Source: Liquorilactobacillus mali (GTDB taxonomy: Bacteria > Bacillota > Bacilli > Lactobacillales > Lactobacillaceae). From it: a DNA stretch of 64,000 nucleotides. A program made the position numbers and the translations under genes. The notes under the pieces were generated by a model that worked only from the letters and a program-made list of their open reading frames with translations, did no database searches and was not told the origin of the DNA. Location: the NCBI RefSeq assembly GCF_001437155.1, contig NZ_JQAR01000003.1:62001-126000 (forward strand). Reading direction: 5' to 3'. This document shows, piece by piece, positions 35,080 through 44,474 of this stretch; position 1 is the stretch's first letter; each line of letters opens with the position of its first letter.

Positions 35080-36560
35080 TATTTGTCACCCCCAACGGCT
35101 TGCTTTTTATGCAACATTTCATTTGGGGTACTGCTACTTACGAAGAAGGCAACTAAGAGACCAATTGCACTGAAACCTAAAGCCACAATAAATGCTGCGT
35201 GATATCCGCCTAAAGTTGCTGAAAAAGCAGCATTCTTGTAAGCCAACGGATCGGATTTAAGTAGTGCTTTAGCTGGCATGTCATTCTTTGTAACATTTGA
35301 TAAAATACTGATTAAAATAGCTGTACCTACTGAAGCAGCCACCTGTCTAATCGTATTATTTACAGCGGTCCCATTACTCATCATCTTGATAGGCAATGCA
35401 TTCATCCCAGAAGTTGTCACGGTCATCATTGACATCGCTATCCCTGCCATCCTGATCGCATAAAGTGAAATTATATAAATTAACGGTGTTGTCTTCGTAA
35501 CAAACATAAATGGAATTGTCCCCACCGTTAATAGGAACAGACCTGTAATCGCTAAACGTTTTGCTCCAATCCTATCAAAAGCACGACCTGCAATTGGGCT
35601 CAAGATTCCCATCATCAAGGCACCTGGTAGTAATGTAAGCCCAGAATGAAAAGCACTTTCACCTCTAACAGTCTGCAAGTATAATGGTAACACCATTTCG
35701 ACACCAATCATTGCCATCATTAAAACAGAGCACAGGAGTGCAGCGATTGAAAATTCCGAATTTTTTAACACTCTTAAGTCTAAGAATGGTTTTTCCAAAC
35801 GTAATTGGCGAATACCGAAGGTTACAACAAAGAGTACACCTACGACGATTCCAACTATGACAACTGAACTTCCCCAACCTTTTTCACCCACTTCAGAAAA
35901 TCCATAAAGTAAGCTACCAAAGCCGACTGTTGAAAGTATAGCCGAAAACCAATCTAATTTGACTTTGTGTGTTGGTAAGACACTCTTCATCAACCAGAAA
36001 CCAGCAATAACTACAATTGCAGAAATCGGAATTAAGATCCCAAACAAAGCTCTCCAATTATAATTGTCAATAACCCAACCAGAAAGTGTTGGGCCAATAG
36101 CAGGTGCTACACCAATAACTAGTCCAGCCATTCCCATTGCGGCTCCACGCTTATTAGCAGGAAAGATCGTTAACATCAGCGTCTGAAGCAGTGGCATTGT
36201 CACACCAACCCCCAGAGCCTGCACCAATCTACCAGCTAATAAAAAGCTAAAACTGGGCGCTGTATAGCAAATTATTGTTCCTATTAAGAAAACAAACATT
36301 GCACTTTGATACAATATTTTTGAATTTATTCTTGTTGTAAGCCAGGCACTAATTGGTATCATTACACCACTAACCATCATGAAACCTGATGACAGCCATT
36401 GAACAGTAGATGTATTAATATCAAAACTCTTCATAAGAGTCGGAAACGCTGTTGTTAAAATGGTTTGATTTAGTACAGTACAAAACGAACCAACCAATAA
36501 TAAAGTCACGAGAAGCACTCTATTATATGGATTTCCGTTCTGATCAATTGCTTTATCCAA
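35079..36560 (-). CDS. DHA2-family (EmrB/QacA-like) multidrug MFS exporter
   Basis: About 493 residues with 14 membrane helices. Motif A-like LTTRINSKILYQSAMFVFLIG, motif C-like AIGPTLSGWVIDNYNWRALFGILIP (about 145-170) and GRAFDRIGAKRLAITG identify a DHA2 drug:proton antiporter. The start is TTG 36560, because AAGGGAGAG has 8 nt spacing there; TTG 36584 does not. It is transcribed from a promoter back-to-back with the divergent merR at 36741, the likely regulator. Substrates unknown. Confidence 0.92.
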   Translation of the reverse strand: MDKAIDQNGNPYNRVLLVTLLLVGSFCTVLNQTILTTAFPTLMKSFDINTSTVQWLSSGFMMVSGVMIPISAWLTTRINSKILYQSAMFVFLIGTIICYTAPSFSFLLAGRLVQALGVGVTMPLLQTLMLTIFPANKRGAAMGMAGLVIGVAPAIGPTLSGWVIDNYNWRALFGILIPISAIVVIAGFWLMKSVLPTHKVKLDWFSAILSTVGFGSLLYGFSEVGEKGWGSSVVIVGIVVGVLFVVTFGIRQLRLEKPFLDLRVLKNSEFSIAALLCSVLMMAMIGVEMVLPLYLQTVRGESAFHSGLTLLPGALMMGILSPIAGRAFDRIGAKRLAITGLFLLTVGTIPFMFVTKTTPLIYIISLYAIRMAGIAMSMMTVTTSGMNALPIKMMSNGTAVNNTIRQVAASVGTAILISILSNVTKNDMPAKALLKSDPLAYKNAAFSATLGGYHAAFIVALGFSAIGLLVAFFVSSSTPNEMLHKKQAVGGDK

Positions 36561-36647
36561 TTTAAGTTCTCTCCCTTTTACCAAATATTTAATAATTTTC
36601 AGTATTAATTTTCTTTATATGAAAAAATACAGTTCTTACTTTTGTAA

Positions 36648-36709
36648 ATCATATACTCATCTTTTTTCTTTGTCAAATTAATTGACAAATAAGTAATAAA
36701 AGTTACAAT
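36648..36709. promoter_or_regulatory. Back-to-back promoters of the MFS and MerR genes
   Basis: Leftward: -35 TTGACA (complement of 36671-36676), 17 bp, -10 TATGAT (36648-36653). Rightward: -35 TTGACA (36682-36687), 16 bp, -10 TACAAT (36704-36709). The two -35 elements form the palindrome TTGTCAA-ATTAA-TTGACAA (36670-36688), so one bound protein could control both directions. Confidence 0.75.
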
Positions 36710-36740
36710 TATTGAATATAAACTTACAAAGGGGACTATT

Positions 36741-37214
36741 ATGGATAGTGCACAAAATAATATTTACGTTGATAGATTCAAGGATATCCTGAAACATGAA
36801 CACTTTCTTTTAGGAATTGGCGAGATATCAAAGGCAACAGGCGTCTCGCAGCGTCAACTACGCTATTGGGAAGAAAAAGGTTATATAAAATCCGAAGAAG
36901 ACACAGATGATTCGAAGAACTGTGATCGCCGCCATCGAAAATACAGCCATTTTACTTTTTTTAAAGTATCCATGATTCAATCTTTTATCAATGATGGCTA
37001 TACTTTGAGTGCGGCCGTACAAAAAACCAATGCTCACAGTCTTTTGAGCAAAGCTGTAAAACAATTTTTAAAAGAAAGAATTTTGGATGTAACTGTTGTA
37101 CAGGATGGCTATGAGCTAGATCTAGGACCAATAGATGATGTACCTGGCAAACACGTATACGCCGTTATTCAAAAAAATGCAAAAGCAAAGCTTATTTTGA
37201 AGGACTTTTCATAG
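36741..37214 (+). CDS. MerR-family regulator of the MFS/DUF4811 operon
   Basis: A 157-residue protein. LLGIGEISKATGVSQRQLRYWEEKGYIKSE (about 23-52), then SHFTFFKVSMIQSFINDGYTLSAAVQKT and a strand-rich tail KHVYAVIQKNAKAKLILKDF. The overall plan equals the MerR protein at 31809: same length class, RQLRYWEExGY core and tail. The two are probably paralogues flanking lytS and the exporter. AAGGGGA precedes the ATG. Divergent position suggests it controls the exporter. Confidence 0.87.
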   Translation: MDSAQNNIYVDRFKDILKHEHFLLGIGEISKATGVSQRQLRYWEEKGYIKSEEDTDDSKNCDRRHRKYSHFTFFKVSMIQSFINDGYTLSAAVQKTNAHSLLSKAVKQFLKERILDVTVVQDGYELDLGPIDDVPGKHVYAVIQKNAKAKLILKDFS

Positions 37215-37239
37215 CATAGAAGTATGTTATAAGTTAGTA

Positions 37240-37394
37240 TACTTGGGTACTAATGTGAAATTACGAGCATAACGAGTCCCTTTCAATAAATAATTTCAAA
37301 ATCAGATGAAGAATTTTTAAATTATGAACACAATCTATCCAAAACAAACGAGAAGTTTTTTCAGAACTTAATTCTTAGTCCATCTCTATTCTCC
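37240..37394 (+). repeat. Dispersed structured repeat, diverged copy D
   Basis: Keeps GTGAAATTACGAGCATAACG, GAAGAATTTTTAAATTATGA-ACAC and a weak terminal hairpin (GAGAAG...CATCTC with TTCTTAGTCCA). The inner stem is largely lost, so it appears to be a decayed copy. It fills most of the 340-bp gap between merR and lytR. Confidence 0.5.
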
Positions 37395-37558
37395 AAACTG
37401 TGCACTATGCTTCTAATCTCAAACTGATTTATTCAATAATTTTTATCATTTCATTTTTCTTTATTATGTACAACGTTATACTTGTTCTTCACCCCACAGA
37501 CGACTTTGCTGTATAATTACCGTGTATTTACCATAACCGTCTTCTGGAGGAAAATAAA

Positions 37559-38287
37559 ATGAACGTACTTATTATTGATGATGAACCTCTTGCACGCAAC
37601 GAATTAGACTTCCTTTTAAAACAAAATATTGCGGTGACAACTACATATCAAGCAGAAAGTATCCAAGAAGCACTCGATATTATCTTAAATGAAAAAATTG
37701 ACTTGCTATTTTTGGATATCTCTTTAAATAATGAGAACGGCTTCAAGTTGGCCAATGAACTCAATCAATTGGCTGTTTCTCCTCTTGTGATTTTTGCTAC
37801 TGCTTATTCAAATTATGCTGTTCAGGCTTTTGATATCAATGCTATTGACTACATCTTAAAACCGTTTGAACAAACTAGAATCAACCAAGCAATTAAGAAA
37901 GCCCAAGTGGCTATTTTAAGTAGAGCTGAACCAAAAGATGAAACTACAATCCCCGACAAGAATCGTTTTATTTCAATTCCAACTGAAGATCGTACGGTAG
38001 TAATAAAAAGTAATGAAGTCGTTTCGGCAGTCACTGAAAATGGACTTCTATCAATTTACACAAAGGACAATACCTACGTTTCACATGAAACTCTCTCATG
38101 GCTACGTGAATACTTGGATCAACAAAACTTTGTACAGGTTCACCGCAGTTCAATCGTTAATATTAATAATATTGTTGAAGTCCAGCCCTGGTTCAATCAC
38201 AATTTTATACTAATATTAACTAACAAACAGCGCATACCAGTGGGACGTTCTTATTTAAAGGGCTTAAAATCTATTCTAAATATGTAG
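37559..38287 (+). CDS. lytR: LytR/LytTR response regulator
   Basis: A 242-residue response regulator. Receiver domain (1-120): acidic pair Asp7-Asp8, phospho-acceptor Asp53 in LLFLDIS, and Lys in DYILKPF. LytTR DNA-binding domain (about 135-240): RFISIPTEDRTVVIKSNEVVSAV, FVQVHRSSIVNINNIVEVQP and RIPVGRSYLKGLK. GGAGG precedes the ATG. It lies 124 bp before lrgA, its expected target. Confidence 0.95.
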   Translation: MNVLIIDDEPLARNELDFLLKQNIAVTTTYQAESIQEALDIILNEKIDLLFLDISLNNENGFKLANELNQLAVSPLVIFATAYSNYAVQAFDINAIDYILKPFEQTRINQAIKKAQVAILSRAEPKDETTIPDKNRFISIPTEDRTVVIKSNEVVSAVTENGLLSIYTKDNTYVSHETLSWLREYLDQQNFVQVHRSSIVNINNIVEVQPWFNHNFILILTNKQRIPVGRSYLKGLKSILNM

Positions 38288-38411
38288 CGCTCCATTCATC
38301 CCATCAAATAAGCAGTTCACTCCCATTTTTTTACATTTAACCCCAAAATTAGACTTTTTTGTATCATCTTACGTTATCCTTGCTTTGAAAATAATTAAAG
38401 GAGGATGATTT

Positions 38412-38888
38412 ATGATGAATTCAAAAAAGAATGGAGCTCCTATTCTGTTACAGATGGGTATATACTCAGCTATTCTCTTTGTCTCAAACATTATCTCTAG
38501 CCTATTCCCGGCATCAATGCCTGTTCCCACCCCAGTTATTGGTCTAATAATCTTATACTCCCTCTTAACATTTAAAATTATCAGAATTGAGTGGGTTGAA
38601 TCTTTAGGTGCATTTCTCATCAGCATCATTGGCTTTCTTTTTGTACCATCCGGTATTTCTCTCGCAGCTAACTTAGACGTAATGAAAACCGCTGGTGTAC
38701 AGCTCGTTTTGGTCGTCTTTTTCTCAACAATCATTTTATTAGTTGTCACAGCGTATACAACCCGTCTCTTTATCTTCTTGCACACACGCCAAGAAAGAAC
38801 TAAGCAACGGAGAATAATCACAAAGAAAATATACGCTGAAAAAACCCAATTAACGAATGGAGATGATCGCAATGGCAATGTTTACTAA
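38412..38888 (+). CDS. lrgA: LrgA-type membrane protein (antiholin-like)
   Basis: A 158-residue CidA/LrgA-family protein with four hydrophobic segments. It contains FVSNIISSLFPASMPVPTPVIGLIILY (about 23-49), the PxPxxVIGxxLL family motif. A long charged cytoplasmic tail (HTRQERTKQRRIITKKIYAEK) follows. In Gram-positive bacteria LrgAB modulates murein hydrolase export/autolysis and, in Bacillus (PftAB), pyruvate uptake. AAGGAGG precedes the ATG; lrgB starts inside its 3' end. Confidence 0.92.
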   Translation: MMNSKKNGAPILLQMGIYSAILFVSNIISSLFPASMPVPTPVIGLIILYSLLTFKIIRIEWVESLGAFLISIIGFLFVPSGISLAANLDVMKTAGVQLVLVVFFSTIILLVVTAYTTRLFIFLHTRQERTKQRRIITKKIYAEKTQLTNGDDRNGNVY

Positions 38889-39594
38889 CCTTTTTTTTGG
38901 AATCTTTCTTTCGCTGTTCGTATATCTGATAGGCCAGCAACTATTCAAGAAATTCAAAGGTTTCTTCTTATTTCAGCCATTATTTGTTGCAATGTTATTG
39001 GGTATTTTTATACTATTCGCACTCTCGAAATTTCTAAATATAAATATCGCCACCTTTTATCAAAAAGCTTACAAGCCTGGAGGAGATATTCTTTTCTGGT
39101 TTTTAAGCCCCGCAACTATTGCATTTGCAATTCCCTTATACAAGAGAAATGATATTGTTAAAAAATATTGGAAAGATATTTTGGCTGGTTTATTGATTGG
39201 AACAACACTTTCCTTAGTATTGATTATCGTTTTTTCAAAACTTATAGGACTTAGTCATACCAGCATTGCATCAATGCTTCCTCAAGCAGCAACTACCGCA
39301 ATTGCATTGCCTATCTCAACTGCAATTGGCGGCAATGCATCAATCACTGCAATGGCTTGCATTCTAAATGCTGTCATTATCTATGCTCTTGGGAAGTATC
39401 TCTTTAAAATCTTTCACTTAGGCTCTGAGCCGATTGGTGCTGGGCTTGGACTAGGGACGTCTGGTCACACAATTGGTGCTGCCTTTGCACTTGAATTGGG
39501 ATCTGTAGAAGGCTCAATGGCAGCCATTGCGGTTGTTGTGATCGGTGCAGTTGTTGATTTATTAGTACCCATAGTTTCACATATTTTCTTGTGA
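38872..39594 (+). CDS. lrgB: LrgB-type membrane protein
   Basis: About 240 residues with 7-8 membrane segments. Signature blocks are FFLFQPLFVAMLLGIFILF, YKPGGDILFWFLSPATIAFAIPLYK, SMLPQAATTAIALPIS and GLGTSGHTIGAAFALELGSVEGSMAA, near-identical to LrgB/CidB proteins. ATG 38872 has GGAG 9 nt upstream and is preferred over 38857. It overlaps lrgA by 17 bp and forms the functional LrgAB pair (or pyruvate transporter, as in PftAB). A terminator follows at 39660. Confidence 0.93.
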   Translation: MAMFTNLFFGIFLSLFVYLIGQQLFKKFKGFFLFQPLFVAMLLGIFILFALSKFLNINIATFYQKAYKPGGDILFWFLSPATIAFAIPLYKRNDIVKKYWKDILAGLLIGTTLSLVLIIVFSKLIGLSHTSIASMLPQAATTAIALPISTAIGGNASITAMACILNAVIIYALGKYLFKIFHLGSEPIGAGLGLGTSGHTIGAAFALELGSVEGSMAAIAVVVIGAVVDLLVPIVSHIFL

Positions 39595-39659
39595 TTTTTT
39601 AATTAGAAAGCTGCAATTTAAAATATTAGGAAGAGGCTTGCTACAAAGCAGCAACCAAG

Positions 39660-39699
39660 AAATCCCCCCAAAGTTAAAGTAAAAACTTTGGGGGGATTT
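39660..39699 (+). terminator. Terminator of lrgAB
   Basis: AAATCCCCCCAAAGT pairs with ACTTTGGGGGGATTT (39685-39699); strong GC stem. Confidence 0.9.
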
Positions 39700-39818
39700 C
39701 ACATGCAGGCGACACACCTTTTCCCACATAATTTTCCTAATCAGATTATCGAATATGTTCCTTCTGCCCTAAAAACCTAACCAATGTCCAGTGATCACAT
39801 CTGAAAGACTAAAAATCA

Positions 39819-40265
39819 TTAATTTTCTGGATCAATTCTCCTACCAATGCTCTTTATCAAGGACACATCATTTTTATATTCTTGTGATGTCATGTCAACA
39901 TTCGCAAAACACGAAGTTAACTTACCTTTAATCTCATACTTCTTATTCTTACCTTTTTTCGACAAGGTAATATAAACCCGACGCCCATCTTCTTCGCTGT
40001 GTTTACGTTCTATCCAGCCATCTTTTTCCATTCTCTTTAATAAAGGTGTTAAGGTCCCATTGTCAAGGCTCAACTTTGCCCCAATCTCCTTAATCATCAT
40101 AGGCTCACCATTCTCCCACAATGTTAAAAGGGTAATATACTGTGGATACGTTAACTTGTATTCCTTCAGTGCACTAGCATAAAACTTATTATAGATCTTT
40201 TGTGCTGTATAAATAGCAAAACAAAGCTCATCGTCTAATTTATCTGGCTTATGATCTAATCCCAT
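39819..40265 (-). CDS. ohrR: MarR-family regulator, OhrR type
   Basis: About 148 residues. Using the third of three successive ATGs (40265, 7 nt after AAGGAG) the reactive cysteine falls at Cys15 in LDDELCFAIYTAQKIYNKFY, exactly as in OhrR. LTYPQYITLLTLWENG, recognition helix LSLDNGTLTPLLKRMEKDGWIERK and wing EEDGRRVYITL follow. OhrR senses organic hydroperoxides through Cys15. An ohr peroxidase is not adjacent; the divergent aldo/keto reductase may be regulated by it. A further Cys (LTSCFAN) lies near the C-terminus. Confidence 0.88.
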   Translation of the reverse strand: MGLDHKPDKLDDELCFAIYTAQKIYNKFYASALKEYKLTYPQYITLLTLWENGEPMMIKEIGAKLSLDNGTLTPLLKRMEKDGWIERKHSEEDGRRVYITLSKKGKNKKYEIKGKLTSCFANVDMTSQEYKNDVSLIKSIGRRIDPEN

Positions 40266-40574
40266 CATCATTCTCCTTCTTCCGCAAGATATCGTTACTT
40301 ATTATACAATTAAACACTCACAATTCCGATGTTTTTTTTAGTAAAAAAATAAAATCCTATTAGCAGACTTTTATAAACTGTTTATCCAAATTTTCCAAAA
40401 AACTATGTCTACCACTACCTTTTTTATTATAGCATTTTATTTCATGATAGTTGTAAAATAAAGCGTTTAACTTTCTTGCTTTATTTTGAAGTTGTTTCGC
40501 AACTTACCATATTATCCGGTAATGTAGTAAAATGGTACCAGTAGTTTATAAATACTTGGAAGCGAGGTTTTTCG
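40266..40574. other. Divergent spacer between ohrR and the aldo/keto reductase
   Basis: Contains the inverted repeat TTACC-N9-GGTAA (40504-40522), placed about 55 bp before the reductase start, a possible operator. It does not match the TACAATT-type OhrR box. The remainder is AT-rich with no gene seen. Confidence 0.4.
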
Positions 40575-41429
40575 ATGAAAAGTTTGATAGATACTTATAC
40601 TTTAAATAACGGTATAAAGATACCAATTGTTGGCTTCGGCACATGGCAAACACCTGATGGAGCAATTGCAAAAGTAGCCGTGAAGTCTGCACTATCCTCA
40701 GGGTATCGCCATATTGATACTGCTGAAATGTATGGAAATGAAAAAAGTATTGGAGCAGCTATTAAAGAAAGCGGCGTTTCCCGCAACAGTCTTTTCATAA
40801 CAAGTAAGCTGTCTAATTCTGCTCACAGTTATGAAAAAGCAACCGCAGCTATTGAAAAATCGTTGAAAGATCTTCAAGTTTCAAGCCTAGATCTTTTTTT
40901 GATTCATTGGCCAAATCCCAAGATGTTTCGTGATGCTGATTGGGAAAAACATCTACAAGATACTTGGCGCGCCTTAGAAGACTCATATAAGGCAGGAAAG
41001 CTAAAAGCTATTGGTGTTTCCAATTTTAAAAAACATCATTTTGATATTTTGAAAGAGACACAGACAGTTAAGCCAATGGTCAACCAGATTCGAATCTGTC
41101 CTGGAGATTACAATGCACAACTTATCAATTATTGTAAGAGTGAGGACATTTTGCTAGAAGCTTACAGTCCTTTGGGTACAGGAAAGATTTTTACAGATGA
41201 GACAATGAAAAAACTTGCTGAAAAAAATAACAGGACAGTTGCTCAGATCTGTCTTCGTTGGTCTTTACAACATGGTTTCTTACCTCTACCTAAATCAATT
41301 CATGAAGATCGAATCGAAGAAAATTCTCATTTGTTTGATTTTGAATTATCTGCACCTGATATGTCTACAATTGACAGTTTGAAGGATATTGTTGGCTATG
41401 TCTCAGATCCCGATACAGCTGAATTCTAG
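40575..41429 (+). CDS. Aldo/keto reductase
   Basis: NADPH-dependent carbonyl reductase, 284 residues. The catalytic tetrad is in place: Asp in GYRHIDTA (about 45-52), Tyr in MYGNE (about 54-58), Lys in ITSKL (about 77-81) and His in FLIHWPNP (about 109-116). LGTGK and LPKSIHEDRIEEN form the cofactor region. It matches the 2,5-diketo-gluconate/YvgN-like AKR5 group that reduces methylglyoxal and other aldehydes. Good GGAAG site before the ATG. The divergent OhrR-like gene is a candidate regulator. Confidence 0.9.
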   Translation: MKSLIDTYTLNNGIKIPIVGFGTWQTPDGAIAKVAVKSALSSGYRHIDTAEMYGNEKSIGAAIKESGVSRNSLFITSKLSNSAHSYEKATAAIEKSLKDLQVSSLDLFLIHWPNPKMFRDADWEKHLQDTWRALEDSYKAGKLKAIGVSNFKKHHFDILKETQTVKPMVNQIRICPGDYNAQLINYCKSEDILLEAYSPLGTGKIFTDETMKKLAEKNNRTVAQICLRWSLQHGFLPLPKSIHEDRIEENSHLFDFELSAPDMSTIDSLKDIVGYVSDPDTAEF

Positions 41430-41486
41430 ATTAAATTATCTTTAGGTTCGGATTTTTCATTCAGTTTGAAAAAAGGAAGCGTATTT

Positions 41487-43394
41487 ATGACAAAAACAGT
41501 AAATAAAGACTTAATTAAAGACAATCTTTACCAAGCAGTGAACGGTGAATGGCTGAAAACTGCCAAAATCCCTTCAGATAAATCATCTACTGGTGGTTTT
41601 GCAGATTTAGCAGATAATATTGAAAAAATATTGATGTCTGATTTCGGAAAGATGTTGGCAGATCCTGATCAAGTAACAGATCCTTATTTAAAAGAATTTA
41701 TAAAGTTCTATGCTTTAACTTCTGACTTTAAAAAAAGAGATGCTGACGGTTTTAAACCAGTCAAAGATTACTTATCAGTGATTGAGAAGCTTGACTCTTT
41801 TGAATCTTGGGAAAAACAATTGGGCTCATTAACTCTAGCAGATTATCCGATGCCCTTTTCAATTTATCTTGAACCTGATATGAAAAACACGACTGCTTAT
41901 GCGCTCACTGCGGATGTTCCCAGTTTGATTTTACCGGATAAAACTTACTATGAAGATGGTAATGAGTCTTCAAAGGCACTCCTTGACATCTATACTAAAA
42001 TGCTGGCGAAACTTTTTAAACTTGCTGGTTACACTGAAGATGCTACTAATAAGATAATTGCGGGAACACTTGCTTTTGATAGGTCAATTGTACCTTATGT
42101 AAAAGACAGTACCGAGTTAGCAGACTATGTAAAGAGTTACAACAAGTATGATTTTACTGATTTTCTGAAATTTAGTGATAATGTTAATTTGAAAAAATAT
42201 ATAGAAGCACTGATTCATGATGATCCTGATCAAGTTATTGTTGCTGAGCCAAAGTTTTATGAAGCTTTTGACAAAATCATTAAGCCTGAAGCCTTCGATA
42301 ATATGCGCAGTTGGCTCCTTTCTCGAACCCTGTTATCCGTGAGTTCTTCAGTTTCTGATGAAGCAAGAGTTATCTCTGGTGAATACTCTAGAGCTATCTC
42401 TGGAAGCAAAGAACCTATGTCACCTCAAAAGAGTGCTTTTTATAAGTCTGTTAATGTCTACAGCCAGGTCGTTGGTCTATATTATGCCCATAAGTATTTC
42501 GGACCAGAAGCGAAGGCGGATGTGACCGACATGGTTAAAAAAATGATTAATGTCTACAAAGAACGTCTACAAGATAATGATTGGCTAGGAGAAAAAACAC
42601 GTAAGAAGGCTATCCTAAAATTAGAAAAGCTTGGCATTCAAGTAGGATATCCTGACAAATTGAAAGAAATTTACAAGAAATTTATTGTTGAGGGAAACGA
42701 ATTATTCAGCAATACTCTTAAGTTCACTCGTTTATCAATCATTGACCACTACAACAAGTGGAAGAAACCCGTAGACCGCACTGAATGGGAAATGAGCGCA
42801 TCTACTGTCAATGCCTATTATCATCCTTCTTACAACATCATTGTCTTCCCTGCCGCGATTTTACAGGCACCCTTTTATAGCTTAAGTCAATCATCAAGTG
42901 AGAACTTCGGTGGAATTGGTGCAGTTATTGCCCATGAAATCTCGCATGCTTTCGATAATAATGGCTCTCATTTCGATGAATTCGGTAATTTAAATAATTG
43001 GTGGAGCGACTCTGACCTAGAGCATTTTCAAAAACTAGCTGATGAGATGATTGCTGAATTTGATGGTCTTGAGACTCCTGCTGGCAAAGTAAATGGTAAA
43101 CTAGTTGTCTCAGAAAACATTGCCGATGTTGGTGGTCTAAGTTGTGCTCTTGAGGCTGCAAAGAAAGAAAAGGATGTGAACCTTAAGGAATTCTTCTTCA
43201 ACTGGGCTAGAGTATGGTGTCTTAAGTCATCATTAGAAAGACAGAAATTGCTGCTTAATATTGATGTACACGCACCTCATGAACTGCGAGCAAACATCCA
43301 ACCTCAAAACTTGGCTGATTTTTATTCAACATTTAATATCTCCCCAGGAGATGGTATGTATCTACCAGAAGAAAAACGAGTTGTAATCTGGTAA
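41487..43394 (+). CDS. pepO: M13-family endopeptidase O
   Basis: About 635-residue zinc oligoendopeptidase of lactic acid bacteria. HEISH (His483, Glu484, His487) and ENIADVGG (Glu543 as third ligand) are present, as is VNAYYHPSYNIIVFPAAILQ (NAYY substrate motif). There is no signal peptide, so the enzyme is cytoplasmic and cuts imported peptides. The C-terminus lacks the W of animal neprilysins but ends in the bacterial YLPEEKRVVIW. ATG 41487 (GGAAG) is used; the TTG at 41466 has no ribosome site. Confidence 0.95.
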   Translation: MTKTVNKDLIKDNLYQAVNGEWLKTAKIPSDKSSTGGFADLADNIEKILMSDFGKMLADPDQVTDPYLKEFIKFYALTSDFKKRDADGFKPVKDYLSVIEKLDSFESWEKQLGSLTLADYPMPFSIYLEPDMKNTTAYALTADVPSLILPDKTYYEDGNESSKALLDIYTKMLAKLFKLAGYTEDATNKIIAGTLAFDRSIVPYVKDSTELADYVKSYNKYDFTDFLKFSDNVNLKKYIEALIHDDPDQVIVAEPKFYEAFDKIIKPEAFDNMRSWLLSRTLLSVSSSVSDEARVISGEYSRAISGSKEPMSPQKSAFYKSVNVYSQVVGLYYAHKYFGPEAKADVTDMVKKMINVYKERLQDNDWLGEKTRKKAILKLEKLGIQVGYPDKLKEIYKKFIVEGNELFSNTLKFTRLSIIDHYNKWKKPVDRTEWEMSASTVNAYYHPSYNIIVFPAAILQAPFYSLSQSSSENFGGIGAVIAHEISHAFDNNGSHFDEFGNLNNWWSDSDLEHFQKLADEMIAEFDGLETPAGKVNGKLVVSENIADVGGLSCALEAAKKEKDVNLKEFFFNWARVWCLKSSLERQKLLLNIDVHAPHELRANIQPQNLADFYSTFNISPGDGMYLPEEKRVVIW

Positions 43395-43529
43395 ATCTGC
43401 TGCTTCTCTTGCTATCTTTTTATTAAACCTTGAGAGCTCAATTAAGAAGAAGCTCTTTGATAATGCTATGACGCTTTTGCTACCATTTTCAATAAAAGAG
43501 ATATGGATAGATAAGCAAATTTGATCGTA

Positions 43530-43587
43530 AAAGAAATTCCCCATAATTATTAGACTTAACTATCTAACAATTATGGGGAATTTCTTT
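43530..43587. terminator. Terminator between pepO and yidC
   Basis: AAAGAAATTCCCCATAATT (43530-43548) pairs perfectly with its complement (43569-43587), with a further TTAGA/TCTAA pairing inside. It can serve both convergent genes. Confidence 0.92.
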
Positions 43588-43611
43588 AGATTCATGACCT
43601 AAAATCGAAGC

Positions 43612-44445
43612 TTATTTTCTTTTACTCTTATAAGCTCTTCGTTTTGCTTTTTCTATAGCTCTCTTTTTTTCTTTTTCAACTTTTTTCTTTTCTTCACGTT
43701 CACGATTAATTTTAAATGGATTACTTATTAACAGTGTCTGTCCCGCTGAAAAGGCATTTCCTATCACCCAATAAAGTGATAACGCTGATGGTAAAGAAAT
43801 TGCAGTTATTAAGATAAATATTGGCATTCCATACGTCATCGCAGTTGTCATCCCATTTTGTTCGGGCTGTGACATCATGCTTAACTTAGAAGTTAAGAAT
43901 GTAAATATTGCGGCTAAGATAGGTAAGACAAAATATGGATCCTTATCTCCAAGTTTCATCCATAAAAAAGTCCCGCTCTTCAAAACATCCGATCTCAAAA
44001 TGGCTTGATACAAAGCAATTAAGATAGGCATCTGAATTACCATTGGCAGACAGCCAGCAACTGGATTAACACCAGCTTCAGCGTACAATTTCTGTTGTTC
44101 CGCACGCAACTTATTCTGTGTTTCCATATCCTTTGTAGAATATTTGCTTTGCAGTGCTTTCAACTGCGGCTGTAACTCAGTTGTTTTTCTCATGCTCTTC
44201 ATTTGATAAAACATAAGCGGCAAAAGAATGATACGAATAATGATTGTAAACACAATTATGCCTAACCCATAGCTATTACCAAAAATCTTACTTAAGAATA
44301 CGATTGCTTGGATAAAACTCCAGATTATGTAATGATCCCATATACCAGAGCTATTCTGAGTTACTGTTGATGTACTACAACCACTTAAAATAAAAACCAG
44401 TCCCACAACACATAATAATGTGAGAATACGTTTTGTTCTTTTCAC
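43612..44445 (-). CDS. yidC: Membrane protein insertase YidC/OxaA
   Basis: Inserts proteins into the cytoplasmic membrane alone or with SecYEG. 277 residues: lipoprotein signal with lipobox LSGC (Cys23), then five membrane segments in the Gram-positive YidC arrangement. YGLGIIVFTIIIRIILLPLMFYQMKS carries the conserved Arg in the hydrophilic groove. AGVNPVAGCLPMVIQMPILIALYQAI and ALSLYWVIGNAFS are family signatures. A long basic tail (KKKVEKEKKRAIEKAKRRAYKSKRK) likely contacts the ribosome. It follows rnpA by 29 bp. Confidence 0.96.
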   Translation of the reverse strand: MKRTKRILTLLCVVGLVFILSGCSTSTVTQNSSGIWDHYIIWSFIQAIVFLSKIFGNSYGLGIIVFTIIIRIILLPLMFYQMKSMRKTTELQPQLKALQSKYSTKDMETQNKLRAEQQKLYAEAGVNPVAGCLPMVIQMPILIALYQAILRSDVLKSGTFLWMKLGDKDPYFVLPILAAIFTFLTSKLSMMSQPEQNGMTTAMTYGMPIFILITAISLPSALSLYWVIGNAFSAGQTLLISNPFKINREREEKKKVEKEKKRAIEKAKRRAYKSKRK

Positions 44446-44474
44446 TACATTCCCCTCACTTCACAAGTCACAAG

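Noticed and set aside
38369-38878. 169-codon frame antisense to lrgA
   Set aside because: LrgA on the + strand has family motifs, ribosome site and operon context; the antisense frame has none.
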